A stretch of 64,000 nucleotides of DNA. It comes from Kordiimonas gwangyangensis DSM 19435 = JCM 12864. Its GTDB lineage: Bacteria > Pseudomonadota > Alphaproteobacteria > Sphingomonadales > Kordiimonadaceae. Where the stretch lies: contig NZ_AQXF01000001.1 in assembly GCF_000375545.1 (NCBI RefSeq), positions 124,001 to 188,000 on the forward strand. The letters run 5' to 3'. A program made the position numbers and the translations under genes. Positions 50,182 to 59,864 of the stretch are shown piece by piece. Positions within the stretch are counted from its first letter, which is position 1. The number at the start of each line of letters is the position of its first letter. Below the pieces are notes generated by a model. The model saw nothing but the letters and a program-made list of their open reading frames with translations. It searched no databases and had not been told where the DNA came from.

Positions 50182-52335
50182 CTAACTACGCATTTCGTCC
50201 ACGAAGTCATTCACCTTGGCCTGTAGGTCGGTCACCATGGTCAGAAGCTCGATGGTGGCTTCGTCCACCGAGCTCATGGTCACCGCATTGGCGCGGGCGG
50301 CAAGGCCCACACCGTCAATGCTTTCAGACACTTTGGCCGTCATGTCAGACGCGACGGAAGCCGCGCGGCCGATCTCGTGCGTGGCAGCGGTTTGTTGCTC
50401 GACCGCGGCGGAAATGCTGGCGGAGATTTCATCGATGGTCGAGATACGCTTCGTGACACCGCGCACTGATTCGATTGCGGCACGAGTGGCGTCCTGCATT
50501 TCTTCGATCTGCTCCTCAATCTCGCGCGTTGCACTCGCTGTCTGGTTCGCAAGCGACTTCACTTCGCTTGCTACCACAGCAAAGCCCTTGCCCGCGTCCC
50601 CTGCACGCGCGGCCTCAATGGTGGCGTTAAGGGCAAGAAGGTTCGTTTGCTCCGCGATATCATTGATGAGCTTGACGACGGCACCCACACGCTGAGCCAC
50701 GCCGTCCAGCGTGTCTACCGTATGCACGGCCGAGTTTGCGGCCTCAGTCGCCGTGCGGGTGGATGAGGAAGCGTCCTGAACGCGGTTGTTGATTTCCGCG
50801 ATGGAGGCAGCCATTTCCTCCGCCGCTGAGGCAACGGTTTGCACGCTCGTGCCCGCTTCCTGTGAGTTTTCCACACTTTCGGACGATTTGGCCGCGGTCT
50901 CGTTGGCGGACGCCCCCACCATGCGGGATGATTCTTTGAGGATTTCAGTGCGTTCAATCACCTGCGCGATAATGCCGGACACCATCTCTTCAAAATGGTC
51001 CGCCATGGCACGGCGCGCGCGGCGCTGCTCGACCTGAATACGGTCTTCTTCCTCGCGGCGCTGGGCTTCACGTTCGATCTGCTCCTGCTGTTTTTCAAGC
51101 TCGCGCTGGGCTTCACGTTCCTTGCGCTGGCTCTCAGCCTCGCGGGCTTCTGCTTCCATGCGCTGGCGATCAACAAGTGCATCCCGGAAGCCCTCAAGCG
51201 CGCGGGCGAAGCGGCCGATTTCCTTGTCAAAGTCAGTATAGGGAACTTCTGCTTCAAGGTTGCCTTCCCCAAGGTCGCCCATGGTGCTAATGAGCCGGTT
51301 GATGGGTTTGGACAGGCTCTGCACAATGGCGATGCCAAGTACCGTCACCAGCACAAGCGCCAACACTGCCTGCATCAGCATGGCCGTTTCCTTGGCTGCG
51401 ATGCGTTCATACTGCTGCTCCGCGCTGGTCTCAAGCTTGCGGAACAGCGTGCTTTCAACCTCCCGCATCAGCTCAATTCGCTTGGTGGAGGACGCGAACC
51501 ATTCTGTACCGCTGAAGCCAACATCCAGGGGGCCAACACCCGCACCCATCAACGCTTCTCGTTTGGCGAGGAATTCGTTGACAGCACTGCCCGCGACCAC
51601 CCGGTCAAAGCTTTTGGCCACTTCCGTCCCGCCATAGCGGCGCATCTGGGCGACATAGCTTTCCTGTGAGTTAATCAGACCAATAAAACGCTGGTAAAGC
51701 GCCGCATTGAACTGCTTGCCACCCACGGCAGCCGCGCCCACAGCACGCTCAAGCCCCGAGGCTTCTTTGGCGCGGGAGAGTGCGTTGATGGTCACCAGTT
51801 CCTGCCCGAGCCAGGCGGCAACGGTATTGGCGGCGATATTATCGATCGAGCCCAAGCCAGCCTCAATGATGCCGGTATAATAAGCAGCCATTTGCGGCAC
51901 GGTTACCTTCAGGTCGTCAACCCGGCCGCGGAAATCACCGAGGGCTTTGGCCTCACCCGCAAAGGCCTGCACTGGCCCAAGCACGGCATCAGACATGCGC
52001 TGAATGTCCTCTGACGCGAGCGTGGCTTTCAGTGTCGTGAGCGCGCTGTCCACCGTTTTGCGCTGCTCTTCAAGCGCACTGGCGAAGTTCACCCCGCCCT
52101 GTGAGCCGATAAAACCCGCCGAGAGGCCACGTTCGACCTGAAGCTCGTGGATGAATTCGCTGATATCCTCGCCCACCACGGTCAGGTCGGCTGCGACATC
52201 GGCTTCACGGCGTTCGGCTTCCAGCACCAGATATTCGCCGATAATGAACCACACCATGAAGGCAAGCGGAACCAGCCCGAAGACAAGAAGGCGGGACCGA
52301 ATACTGAATGCACTAAGAAACTTGATCACGTTCAT
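50182..52335 (-). CDS. Methyl-accepting chemotaxis protein with nitrate/nitrite-sensing domain
   Basis: 717 residues from the ATG at 52335 (GGGGTGAGTGGAG upstream). TM1 is about residues 13-35; the periplasmic NIT domain ([24 protein letters not shown]) spans ~45-305; TM2 is ~308-330; HAMP follows. Then comes a ~55-residue Glu/Gln/Arg-rich coiled coil ([20 protein letters not shown]...), and the MCP signalling domain with the hairpin [43 protein letters not shown]. It would steer flagellar motility towards or away from nitrate/nitrite-like signals. Confidence 0.92.
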   Translation of the reverse strand: MNVIKFLSAFSIRSRLLVFGLVPLAFMVWFIIGEYLVLEAERREADVAADLTVVGEDISEFIHELQVERGLSAGFIGSQGGVNFASALEEQRKTVDSALTTLKATLASEDIQRMSDAVLGPVQAFAGEAKALGDFRGRVDDLKVTVPQMAAYYTGIIEAGLGSIDNIAANTVAAWLGQELVTINALSRAKEASGLERAVGAAAVGGKQFNAALYQRFIGLINSQESYVAQMRRYGGTEVAKSFDRVVAGSAVNEFLAKREALMGAGVGPLDVGFSGTEWFASSTKRIELMREVESTLFRKLETSAEQQYERIAAKETAMLMQAVLALVLVTVLGIAIVQSLSKPINRLISTMGDLGEGNLEAEVPYTDFDKEIGRFARALEGFRDALVDRQRMEAEAREAESQRKEREAQRELEKQQEQIEREAQRREEEDRIQVEQRRARRAMADHFEEMVSGIIAQVIERTEILKESSRMVGASANETAAKSSESVENSQEAGTSVQTVASAAEEMAASIAEINNRVQDASSSTRTATEAANSAVHTVDTLDGVAQRVGAVVKLINDIAEQTNLLALNATIEAARAGDAGKGFAVVASEVKSLANQTASATREIEEQIEEMQDATRAAIESVRGVTKRISTIDEISASISAAVEQQTAATHEIGRAASVASDMTAKVSESIDGVGLAARANAVTMSSVDEATIELLTMVTDLQAKVNDFVDEMRS

Positions 52336-52703
52336 CTCCACTCACCCCAAATCGTGCGTTTAGATCAGCGAAACCTTTAGCGTGGCCTGTAACTATCGCC
52401 TGTAGTACCTGAAAACTTTCGAAAGCGAGCATGCTTCGTATTTCACCGCCAAATTCACACGGCCAACACACTCACCAAGGGTGGGCGTGCCCTAAGGTGC
52501 TGTGCAAACTGTGAAATTTCGGTTAATTGGAAATCACTTTCGCGCGTAAGCACGAATCTTTACAGTCGTTTGCGGTGACGCCCGTTTCATTAATCTGTTT
52601 TAAACGAATGTTTATTACCGTAGGCGTCTTGGGGAAGGGCCGGACATGCGGCCAGTAATCAGTTCTGTTTCGATTTTGCTTTGCCACACGAAGGAGGGGA
52701 CCC
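52336..52703. other. Intergenic region, no gene
   Basis: 368 nt between divergent genes for the chemoreceptor and the TonB-C protein. It contains the palindrome CTTTCGAAAG and short hairpins (GGCCG/CGGCC near 52640), but no convincing reading frame. The TonB-C gene has a strong GAAGGAGGGG ribosome site at the end of it. Confidence 0.5.
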
Positions 52704-53414
52704 ATGATCCTTACTCACACCAAAGCACTATTGATTGGCGCCACATTCGCCGCGGCCATATCAGCTCCCACTTATGCAGATGAAGATGAGCTCCAGTCAT
52801 GGGGCGTGAAGGTTTATGACCGTTTTGCCGCCGGGCAGCGTTACCCGCGCCAGGCTGTGGAACAAAAGCTTGAAGGCACTGTGAAGGTGCAGGTGACGGT
52901 CGCGAAATCCGGCTCCATCGTCGGTTTCGCCATCAACCGGTCATCAGGGCATGAGGTGCTGGACGCCGAAGTGCTGAACATTCTTGACCGGATCAACCCA
53001 CTGCCACCGCTGCCGGAAGGCAAGGATATTTATGTCTTCAAGGTGCCGCTTCGCTTCCAGATGGACGATACGGCAACAACCATGGAGGCAAACGTTGAAG
53101 TCGCTGGCCCCGCCGCCACATGGAAAGATTGGCAACGTGACGTGCAGCGCACCCTTGCCCGCAATCAGGGTTACCCGACCCAGCTGATTGAGGAAGGCAT
53201 CGAAGGCACCGTGAAGGTGCGTGTGAATGTGGGCGCGGACGGCACCATCATGGGCCAAAGAGTTGTCGAGAGTTCCGGCAGCGACATTCTGGACGATGAA
53301 GCCATCGACCTGATGCGCCGTATCAGTTTCCCGCCACTACCTGAGGGCCGGGACAGTATCGCACTGACCATCCCCCTCAATTACCGCCTGGCGAGCAACA
53401 GCCGCCGCGGATAG
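52704..53414 (+). CDS. Exported protein with two TonB C-terminal domains
   Basis: 236 residues. The signal peptide ends APTYADED; no transmembrane anchor or Pro-rich stretch is present. Two TonB-C repeats follow: YPRQAVEQKLEGTVKVQVTV...LPEGKDIYVFKVPLRF (~45-115) and YPTQLIEEGIEGTVKVRVNVGADGTI...LPEGRDSIALTIPLNY (~150-225). TonB-C domains contact TonB boxes and OM partners, so this soluble protein could bind TonB-dependent receptors in the periplasm; energy coupling itself would need ExbB/ExbD and an anchored TonB. Family members are often annotated as energy transducer TonB. Confidence 0.82.
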   Translation: MILTHTKALLIGATFAAAISAPTYADEDELQSWGVKVYDRFAAGQRYPRQAVEQKLEGTVKVQVTVAKSGSIVGFAINRSSGHEVLDAEVLNILDRINPLPPLPEGKDIYVFKVPLRFQMDDTATTMEANVEVAGPAATWKDWQRDVQRTLARNQGYPTQLIEEGIEGTVKVRVNVGADGTIMGQRVVESSGSDILDDEAIDLMRRISFPPLPEGRDSIALTIPLNYRLASNSRRG

Positions 53415-53452
53415 TCCGAGCCACGACAGATGCTCTTCCGTCAAGAGAAGAG

Positions 53453-53491
53453 AAAAGCCCGACGGGAAACCGCCGGGCTTTTGATTTTTTT
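53453..53491. terminator. Bidirectional terminator
   Basis: AAAAGCCCG/CGGGCTTTT (53453-53461, 53474-53482) with an inner CGG/CCG, followed on the plus strand by GATTTTTTTT. It separates the TonB-C gene from the convergent acyl-CoA dehydrogenase operon. Confidence 0.8.
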
Positions 53492-53509
53492 TGGCCTATC
53501 CGCAGGCGC

Positions 53510-54625
53510 TTATGCGGCGCGCGACAGCTTCTGGAAACGCTTCAGGTGATAATCGGTGTCACCAAAATAATGGTCAATCATCACAAGGCGCTTGGCCACG
53601 TGCGCGAGCAACAGTTCCCACGTCACGCCGATACCGCCGTGCATCTGCACAGCTTCTTCGGCCACCATGCGACCAATGCGGCCCACGAGGGCTTTAGCAG
53701 CAGAAAGGTGTTTCTCCCGCTCGTCACTTTCGAGCTTTGATGCTGCAAGCAGCACGATGGAGCGCGCCTGTTCGATCTCGAGGCACATGTCCACCATGCG
53801 GTGCTGGAGAACCTGGAACTTGCCGATTGGCACACCGAACTGGGTGCGCGTGCGCAGGTATTCAAGCGTGGCATCGCGCGCGTTTTCCATCGCACCCAGG
53901 CTTTCCGCACAGAGTGCAAAGGTTGCGCGGGCGATAGCGCGGGACGTTGCGTCTTCCGCAGCCTGACCCTCAAGAAGGATATCGTCCGCCGAAACCGCTA
54001 CACCCTCAAACTGCACTTCAGCAGCCGAGAACCCGTCATGGGTTTTGTAGTTGCGGAGGCTCACACCAGCGGCGTCGCGGGATACAAGCACAAGCGCACG
54101 ACCATTTGGACCTTTGGCAGAGACAATGAGTGTATCCGCCTGTCCACCGTTAATCACAACAGACTTGGCGCCCGAAAGCTTGAAGCCGCTGCCGTCAGCC
54201 GTGAGCGCAGTTTCCACCACGTCAGCGTTATAGCGGGCGCCCGGCTCATAATGCGCGAAGGCAAGAAGGTGCTCACCCGCGACTACGTTATCCAGAAGCG
54301 CCGGGCCACGGCCCTTGGCATCTTCTTCCGCGAGCAGGCCAGCACCCAGCACAGCGGTTGCGAGGAAAGGCTCCACCACGATACCGCGACCCAGTTCTTC
54401 CATCACCACCATGATGTCGATGCCGGTGCCGCCAAGGCCGCCAACACGCTCCGGCAATACCGCCGCCACAAGGCCAAGCTCCGCCAGCTCACCCCAGATC
54501 TCAGCCGAATAACCGGCTTCGGATTTGATGATCTTGTCGCGGGTTTCAAAGTCATACTTCTGGCGCACGAAACGCGCGACCATGTCCTTGAGGAGGGTAT
54601 GATCTTCACTCAGATTAAAATCCAT
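53510..54625 (-). CDS. Acyl-CoA dehydrogenase, second subunit of a pair
   Basis: 371 residues with the ACAD fold: N-terminal helical block MDFNLSEDHTLLKDMVARFVRQ, the FAD/NAD region FALCAESLGAMENARDATLEYLRTRTQFGVPIGKFQVLQHRMVDM, and C-terminal MHGGIGVTWELLLAHVAKRLVMID. It lies 17 nt after the 410-residue ACAD gene. Such 370/410-residue pairs often form heterotetramers acting on long or branched acyl chains such as steroid side chains; the substrate here is not shown. Confidence 0.9.
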   Translation of the reverse strand: MDFNLSEDHTLLKDMVARFVRQKYDFETRDKIIKSEAGYSAEIWGELAELGLVAAVLPERVGGLGGTGIDIMVVMEELGRGIVVEPFLATAVLGAGLLAEEDAKGRGPALLDNVVAGEHLLAFAHYEPGARYNADVVETALTADGSGFKLSGAKSVVINGGQADTLIVSAKGPNGRALVLVSRDAAGVSLRNYKTHDGFSAAEVQFEGVAVSADDILLEGQAAEDATSRAIARATFALCAESLGAMENARDATLEYLRTRTQFGVPIGKFQVLQHRMVDMCLEIEQARSIVLLAASKLESDEREKHLSAAKALVGRIGRMVAEEAVQMHGGIGVTWELLLAHVAKRLVMIDHYFGDTDYHLKRFQKLSRAA

Positions 54626-54642
54626 GATGCAAACCCCTTCCC

Positions 54643-55842
54643 TTAAAGCCCAAGGATCATCTTGGAGATGATGTTGCGCTGAATCTCGTTCGAGCCGCCA
54701 TAAATGGAATATTTGCGGCGGTTGAAATAGTGACCGGCATAGGAGTTGGCGCCCTCTGGGCCAATCGGCTCCTCATTCGCGCCCGGCAATTCAAGCTCTG
54801 GCATGAACGGCAGCGCGTATGGGCCAACCGCACGGCGCAGAAGGTCGCTGATTTCCTGACGGATCACCGAACCCTTGATCTTGAGCATGGAGCTTTCCGC
54901 GCCCGGCGCACCCCCGGCCTGCGCTTGCGCCAGCACCCGCAGGTTCGTCAGTTCCATGGCCATCAGGTCCAGTTCCACATTGGCGATACGCTCGGCAAAG
55001 GCCGGGTCGTCAATGAGCTTGGTGCCGTCGCCCGCATCCGTCTCGGCCGCGATGCGCTTGAGTTTCTTGAGGCCTTCCTTGGCCGCCGCCACACCGGCGA
55101 TGCCCACACGTTCGTGCTGCAGCAGGTATTTGGCGTAGGTCCAACCTTTGTTTTCTTCACCCACGAGATTCTCGACCGGGACTTTCACGTCCTGGAAGAA
55201 GACCTCGTTCACCTCATGGCCGCCCTCGATCGTGATGATCGGGCGCATTTCAACGCCGGGAGTGTTGAGGTCAATAAGAAGGAAGCTGATGCCTTCCTGC
55301 GGCTTGCCCTGATTGGACGTGCGCACAAGGCAGAAGATCCAGTCCGCATACTGGCCCATGGTGGTCCAGGTTTTCTGGCCGTTCACGATATAATGGTCGC
55401 CCTCACGCACGGCTTTGGTCTTGAGGCTCGCGAGGTCGGAACCGGAGCCCGGCTCGGAATAACCCTGACACCACCAGTCATCGCAGTTGAGGATACGCGG
55501 CAGGTAATGTGCTTTCTGTTCTTCCGAACCGAAAGCGATCAGCACTGGCCCAAGCATGTTAAGGCCGAAAGGCGGCAGCTCGGGCGCGCCCGCTTTCACG
55601 CACTCTTCCTCAAAAATATGCTTCTGGAACGGGGTAAAGCCGGAGCCACCATATTCCTTCGGCCAGCTGTGCACCGACCAGCCCTTTTCATTCAGGATGC
55701 GCTGCCAGGTGATATAGTCTTCCCGCGCAGGCATGCGACCCGCTTTCACAGCTTTCGAGATATGGGCCGGCAGTTTTTCTGCCAGAAACGAACGCACTTC
55801 CTCACGGAAGGCTTTGTCTTCTTCGGTATAGTCGAGACGCAT
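54643..55842 (-). CDS. Acyl-CoA dehydrogenase, first subunit of a pair
   Basis: 399 residues from the ATG at 55842. ACAD blocks include WQRILNEKGWSVHSWPKEYGGSGFTPFQ, GYSEPGSGSDLASLKTKAV, INGQKTWTTMGQYADWIFCLVRTS and the C-terminal YSIYGGSNEIQRNIISKMIL. The C-terminal Glu of MCAD-type enzymes (YEGT) is Gly here, as in other FadE-like subunits. It initiates the two-gene fatty-acid-oxidation operon. The region upstream is an AT-rich, gene-free promoter stretch. Confidence 0.9.
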   Translation of the reverse strand: MRLDYTEEDKAFREEVRSFLAEKLPAHISKAVKAGRMPAREDYITWQRILNEKGWSVHSWPKEYGGSGFTPFQKHIFEEECVKAGAPELPPFGLNMLGPVLIAFGSEEQKAHYLPRILNCDDWWCQGYSEPGSGSDLASLKTKAVREGDHYIVNGQKTWTTMGQYADWIFCLVRTSNQGKPQEGISFLLIDLNTPGVEMRPIITIEGGHEVNEVFFQDVKVPVENLVGEENKGWTYAKYLLQHERVGIAGVAAAKEGLKKLKRIAAETDAGDGTKLIDDPAFAERIANVELDLMAMELTNLRVLAQAQAGGAPGAESSMLKIKGSVIRQEISDLLRRAVGPYALPFMPELELPGANEEPIGPEGANSYAGHYFNRRKYSIYGGSNEIQRNIISKMILGL

Positions 55843-56248
55843 TGTACCAATCCAACAGTTGTTAGCCTTGTTCATGGCTCAAACTAGGCCGACGAACGCG
55901 GGCTTCAAGGCTTGGCAGCAAGGAATCTTGGCGGAAACCACACTCGCAATAAGCGCAGGCTTTAGAACGGCCCAAAAAGCGGTGAAAAACAAATATTCAT
56001 CAAGCCATTGCGCACACCGCACAGAATTAAGGCTAAAGCCTCTAGTATTCGAAAATCAATTAACAAAGAAACCACGTTATTTACTAATCATTAACCATAA
56101 CTGTATAAAATTTTACATTATTCGTTTAGAATAGTTTTATTCAAATAAATAAACTAGATTTTCTTTCCTGAATTCGGTATGAATTACTTGGGGCGACGAT
56201 TCGAGGTCGAGTAATCTGACCGCCCGACCAATCGACAACCGAAGGTAT
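55843..56248. other. AT-rich divergent promoter region, no gene
   Basis: About 405 nt of markedly AT-rich DNA (especially 56060-56165) between the acyl-CoA dehydrogenase operon and the receiver-kinase gene. It should contain both promoters; frames through it are short and unsupported. Confidence 0.5.
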
Positions 56249-57340
56249 ATGATGCCAACCCGGTTTATGGATATTTTGTTGGTTGACGACAGCCGCGCAG
56301 ACCGCCGTTTCATTACGCGCGAGCTGAAGCGCTGCGGCAGCCCGTACCATGTTGATACCGCCGAGACGGTCGCTGGCGCGCGCGAGATGCTGAGCCACAA
56401 GCATTACGACTGCGTGCTGCTGGACTATAACCTCCCGGATTCTGACGGCCTCGCGCTCATGGAAGGCATGCACCATATGCCCGGCAACGGCCACACCGGC
56501 GTTGTGATGATCACCGGCGAAGGCAATGAGAAGATTGCCGCGCAGGCCATCAAGCTTGGTGCCAACGAATATATCTCCAAAAAGCAGATGGACGGCCGCC
56601 GCCTCTCCGTCGCGCTCGACCGCGCGATTGAACATTCGCGGGCGCGCCGCACGCGCGACCACCAGCGGCTGGTGATGGAAAACTTCGCCTCAAGCGCCGC
56701 GCATGACCTTGCGAACCCGCTCTCGGGGCTGATCGGTTTCCTGACCCTCGCACAGCAATCGTTCGAGAAGGGCACTACCGAGCGTGTGCCCGAGTTTCTC
56801 GAGAACGCCATGACCTCCGCGCTTTATATGAAGCAGTTGGTGATGGACCTGTTGCACTATGCCCGCACCGGCACATCAGCCGATGATCCGGAAGTGGTGA
56901 ATGTTGCTGACAGTGTGCGCACCGCGCTAAACGTGCTCGCGGAAGCGATTGAAAAGTCGGGCGCGATCATCCGTGTCGGTGATCTTCCAACGGTTGAGGC
57001 CTACCCCACCGAACTGGTGCAATTGTTCCAGAACCTCATTGGCAACAGCATCAAATACGCAGGCGACAAAACGCCTGAGATTGATATCTCCGCCACGCAG
57101 GAGGGCGACCATTTCATCATCACCGTGGCGGACAACGGCGTCGGCATCCCGGAAAATTCGCGCCGCGCCATCTTCACACCGCTTCTCAGGCTTTATAACG
57201 AGGGCGTGGAAGGCTCGGGCCTCGGCCTTGCCATCTGCACCAAGATCATGGACCTGCACCACGGCGAAATCTGGTGTGACGAGCGCGAAGGTGGCGGCAG
57301 CTACTTCCGCTTCACCCTGCGCCCAAGGCTTGAAGACTAG
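56249..57340 (+). CDS. Response-regulator receiver fused to histidine kinase
   Basis: 363 residues. An N-terminal CheY-like receiver (VDDSRADRRFITREL, phosphoacceptor Asp59 in CVLLDYNLPD, TGEGNE, lysine in YISKKQ) is joined to a HisKA domain with phosphohistidine in SSAAHDLANPLSGLIGFL and a HATPase with NLIGNSIKYA, VADNGVGIPE and GSGLGLAICTKI. The order receiver-HK with no sensor domain marks it as a phosphorelay intermediate. ATG codons at 56249 and 56252 are both possible. It is convergent with the kinase/RR pair, sharing a terminator. Confidence 0.92.
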   Translation: MMPTRFMDILLVDDSRADRRFITRELKRCGSPYHVDTAETVAGAREMLSHKHYDCVLLDYNLPDSDGLALMEGMHHMPGNGHTGVVMITGEGNEKIAAQAIKLGANEYISKKQMDGRRLSVALDRAIEHSRARRTRDHQRLVMENFASSAAHDLANPLSGLIGFLTLAQQSFEKGTTERVPEFLENAMTSALYMKQLVMDLLHYARTGTSADDPEVVNVADSVRTALNVLAEAIEKSGAIIRVGDLPTVEAYPTELVQLFQNLIGNSIKYAGDKTPEIDISATQEGDHFIITVADNGVGIPENSRRAIFTPLLRLYNEGVEGSGLGLAICTKIMDLHHGEIWCDEREGGGSYFRFTLRPRLED

Positions 57341-57367
57341 AATTCTGAGCACCTACCAAGGCAAAAG

Positions 57368-57402
57368 AAAGGGCCCGACCAAATATGGCGGGCCCTTTTC
57401 TT
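57368..57402 (+). terminator. Bidirectional terminator
   Basis: AAAGGGCCCG/CGGGCCCTTT (57368-57377, 57389-57398) is a 10-bp stem with an 11-nt loop, followed by TTCTT. It serves the convergent receiver-kinase and response regulator genes. Its core resembles the hsp20 terminator (50128-50156). Confidence 0.8.
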
Positions 57403-57421
57403 CAAGCGCATGCTCACAGGG

Positions 57422-57847
57422 TCAAGCAGGCAGTTCCGCCGCCTTGAACCAGAACTCGGACAGCGACTGCATGGCCGTCACAAAGCCATCGAGGTCATGC
57501 GGCTTCTTGAGGTAGCTGTTGGCACCAAGGTCGTAACAGTCCTGCACGTCACGCTCATCATCTGATGTGCTGAGGATCACCACCGGGATTTTGCGGAATT
57601 CGTCGCTATGCTTGATGGTGCGCAGCACCTCACGCCCGTCAACACCCGGCAGGTTCAGATCCAGTAGCACGAGGGACGGACGCTGGGCGCCGTCCGGCCG
57701 TTTGGACAGCAGCAGGTAATTGATGGCACGGCGGCCATCGGCGCAGTGCTCAACAGGGTTTTCAACACCGGCTTTCTTGAAGGCGCGTTTGGTTACGCGC
57801 ACATCGGCGGGGCTGTCTTCGACCAGAAGGATCAATCCGTCACTCAT
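57422..57847 (-). CDS. Single-domain response regulator (Rcp1-like)
   Basis: 141 residues: a stand-alone receiver with acidic pocket LVEDSPADVRV, phosphoacceptor Asp63 in LVLLDLNLPGVDG, Thr/Ser switch ILSTSDDERD and Lys in YLKKPHDL. No output domain. The ATG overlaps the kinase stop by 8 nt, so the two are translationally coupled, as with phytochrome-like kinases and their Rcp1 partners. Confidence 0.93.
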   Translation of the reverse strand: MSDGLILLVEDSPADVRVTKRAFKKAGVENPVEHCADGRRAINYLLLSKRPDGAQRPSLVLLDLNLPGVDGREVLRTIKHSDEFRKIPVVILSTSDDERDVQDCYDLGANSYLKKPHDLDGFVTAMQSLSEFWFKAAELPA

Positions 57848-59738
57848 TACTGTTGCTCTCTTCCTCGGCGATTAGGGGCAGGCGGATTATAAACTCGGTC
57901 CCCTTGCCTTCTTCGCTTTCAAACGTGATCGTACCGTCGTGATGCTCGACCACTCGTTTTACAATCGCAAGGCCCGCGCCGGTACCCCCACCATACGCGC
58001 CGGTACCGTGCAGGCGGCGGAACATATCAAACACTTTCGTGCGGTGTTCCGGCGCGATGCCAATACCGTTATCCTTCACCCTGAATTCTATATGTCGGGC
58101 GCTAGCTTCGCCAGTGATCTCGACAATTTTATCTTCCTGCTCGTTATATTTTATCCCGTTGGTGATGAGATTGCGGAAAATGGTCGTCAGGCACACCGCT
58201 GACATACGGCCTGCGGGTAAAGCGCCTTTCACCGTCACCGCTGCATTTTGTTCCTTGATGAACGGGTCGATCTCCTCAAGCACCGCTGAAATGGCCTGAT
58301 GCGGCGTGCAGCGATCCGCTTTCTCCAACCGGCGTTCGATACGGGAATATTCGCGCAGGTCGTCGATCAGATGCTCCATCCGCACCGACAGTTCGGCGAT
58401 GGTTTTCAGGTCTTCCTGATATTCTTCGTCCAGTTCCTCAAGACAGTCTTCAAGGAGGATGGAGGCCAGGTTATGCACCCCGCGCACCGGCTCCTTGAGG
58501 TCGTGCGCCGCGATATAGACAAACTGATCGAGCGCCTCGTTGGAGCGCGCGAGCTTCTCGTTAAGAAGCTTCTGCGCCTCACGCGCTTGCTTGGCTTCCG
58601 TTACGTCCTGCGCCACGACAGCCGCGCCCGTAACCACACCACGCAAGTTGCGAATGGGGGAGAAGGACATGCTGATATCTGCCTCATGCCCGTCCGGGTG
58701 TTTGTAGCGCAGCTCATGATGCCGCACGGAATGACCTTTCTCCACGCTATCCAGGATAGCCGCGATGCCACCCTTCTTGCCATCCTTGCCCGGCAGCAAG
58801 ATGGAGGCTGGCCAACCGATCGCCTTTTCCTGCCCCATACCAAAAATGGTTTCAGCCCCCGGTGTCCAGGTCTCGATTGTGCCCATCATATCGACACTGA
58901 AAATACCGTCATCCACGGCCTCGATGGTAGCGATGAGGCGACGGCGTTCACTCGCCACCTTCACCCGTTCCGACACATCAACGATGGTGGCGATCACCAC
59001 AAGTTCAGGGTCGTCCTCAACCGCCGTCAGGCCGATCTCGACCGGAAAATGGCTGCCATCCTTGCGCTCGGCATATAGTTCGCGCCCCTGCCCCATGGGC
59101 CGGGATTTCATGTCGGAATAGAAGACCGCCCGGTGGCTTGGGTGCCGTTCGCGCACATTGGCGGGCACCAGTATCTCGACCGGCTGTCCAATAAGCTCGG
59201 CCTCCGAATAGCCGAACAGGCCGGTAGCCGCCGGGTTCACGAGCTTGATGCGGCCATAACCATCCACCCCAATCACCGCGGGGGAGATTTTGCCAAGCAC
59301 CAGTTCAAGCCGGGCGGTTTTCTGTTCAAGCTCGCGTGTGCGCTCCGCCACCTGCCGTTCAAGCTGCTTTTGCGACGGGATGGCCACCGCCACAGGGATA
59401 AGCCGCCACACGGCAACCGCCGTGAAAAACGACACAATCGCCGTGGCGATTTTCGCAATACCCGACAGGCCATAGGTGCCGTGCCAGACCGTGATGATGC
59501 TGAAGATATGGGTGACGCCGCACAGGAAGATAAAGGCGGAGAACAGGTAGAAGACGTTGCTGAACTTGATATCGTCACGCTTCTTGAGAAAAGCCACAAG
59601 GCTAAGCGGAATACTGAAGTAGGATATGGCAATCAGCGCGTCTGACAGCACGTGAGTCCAGAGCACTTCTGGCGCCCACATATAGCAATAGCCGTGCGGC
59701 ATGAACTGGTCGGAAAAGAGATTTTCAATCAGGCTCAT
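57840..59738 (-). CDS. Sensor kinase with ethylene-receptor-like membrane domain and PAS domains
   Basis: 632 residues. The N-terminal ~120 residues are three helices matching the plant ethylene receptor domain: LSDALIAISYFSIPLSLVAFLKK and FLCGVTH. The copper-site residues Asp33, Tyr40, Cys73 and His77 have the spacing of ETR1 Asp25, Tyr32, Cys65 and His69. A short coil leads to two PAS domains (VLGKISPAVIGVDGYGRIKLVNPAATGLFGY; VDDGIFSVDMMGTIETWTPGAETIFGM), a phytochrome-type HisKA with His in AAHDLKEPVRG and a HATPase with VKDNGIGIAPEHRTKVFDMFRRLHG. It signals to the adjacent response regulator. Confidence 0.92.
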   Translation of the reverse strand: MSLIENLFSDQFMPHGYCYMWAPEVLWTHVLSDALIAISYFSIPLSLVAFLKKRDDIKFSNVFYLFSAFIFLCGVTHIFSIITVWHGTYGLSGIAKIATAIVSFFTAVAVWRLIPVAVAIPSQKQLERQVAERTRELEQKTARLELVLGKISPAVIGVDGYGRIKLVNPAATGLFGYSEAELIGQPVEILVPANVRERHPSHRAVFYSDMKSRPMGQGRELYAERKDGSHFPVEIGLTAVEDDPELVVIATIVDVSERVKVASERRRLIATIEAVDDGIFSVDMMGTIETWTPGAETIFGMGQEKAIGWPASILLPGKDGKKGGIAAILDSVEKGHSVRHHELRYKHPDGHEADISMSFSPIRNLRGVVTGAAVVAQDVTEAKQAREAQKLLNEKLARSNEALDQFVYIAAHDLKEPVRGVHNLASILLEDCLEELDEEYQEDLKTIAELSVRMEHLIDDLREYSRIERRLEKADRCTPHQAISAVLEEIDPFIKEQNAAVTVKGALPAGRMSAVCLTTIFRNLITNGIKYNEQEDKIVEITGEASARHIEFRVKDNGIGIAPEHRTKVFDMFRRLHGTGAYGGGTGAGLAIVKRVVEHHDGTITFESEEGKGTEFIIRLPLIAEEESNSNE

Positions 59739-59864
59739 AAACCTTCCCGCTGCGCTCAGGCGCTACCCTGATCCGAATATTTTTCTATAGCGTAAACAGG
59801 TTAGTAACTATCAGGCGATTAAGCTCTCGGCGCAACAGGCAATTGGTTCAGGGGCACCCACAAC

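Noticed and set aside
54730-55887. 385-codon plus-strand frame
   Set aside because: Antisense to an acyl-CoA dehydrogenase with full family motifs.
55859-56134. 91-codon plus-strand frame
   Set aside because: Lies in AT-rich promoter DNA, lacks a ribosome site and shows no family features.
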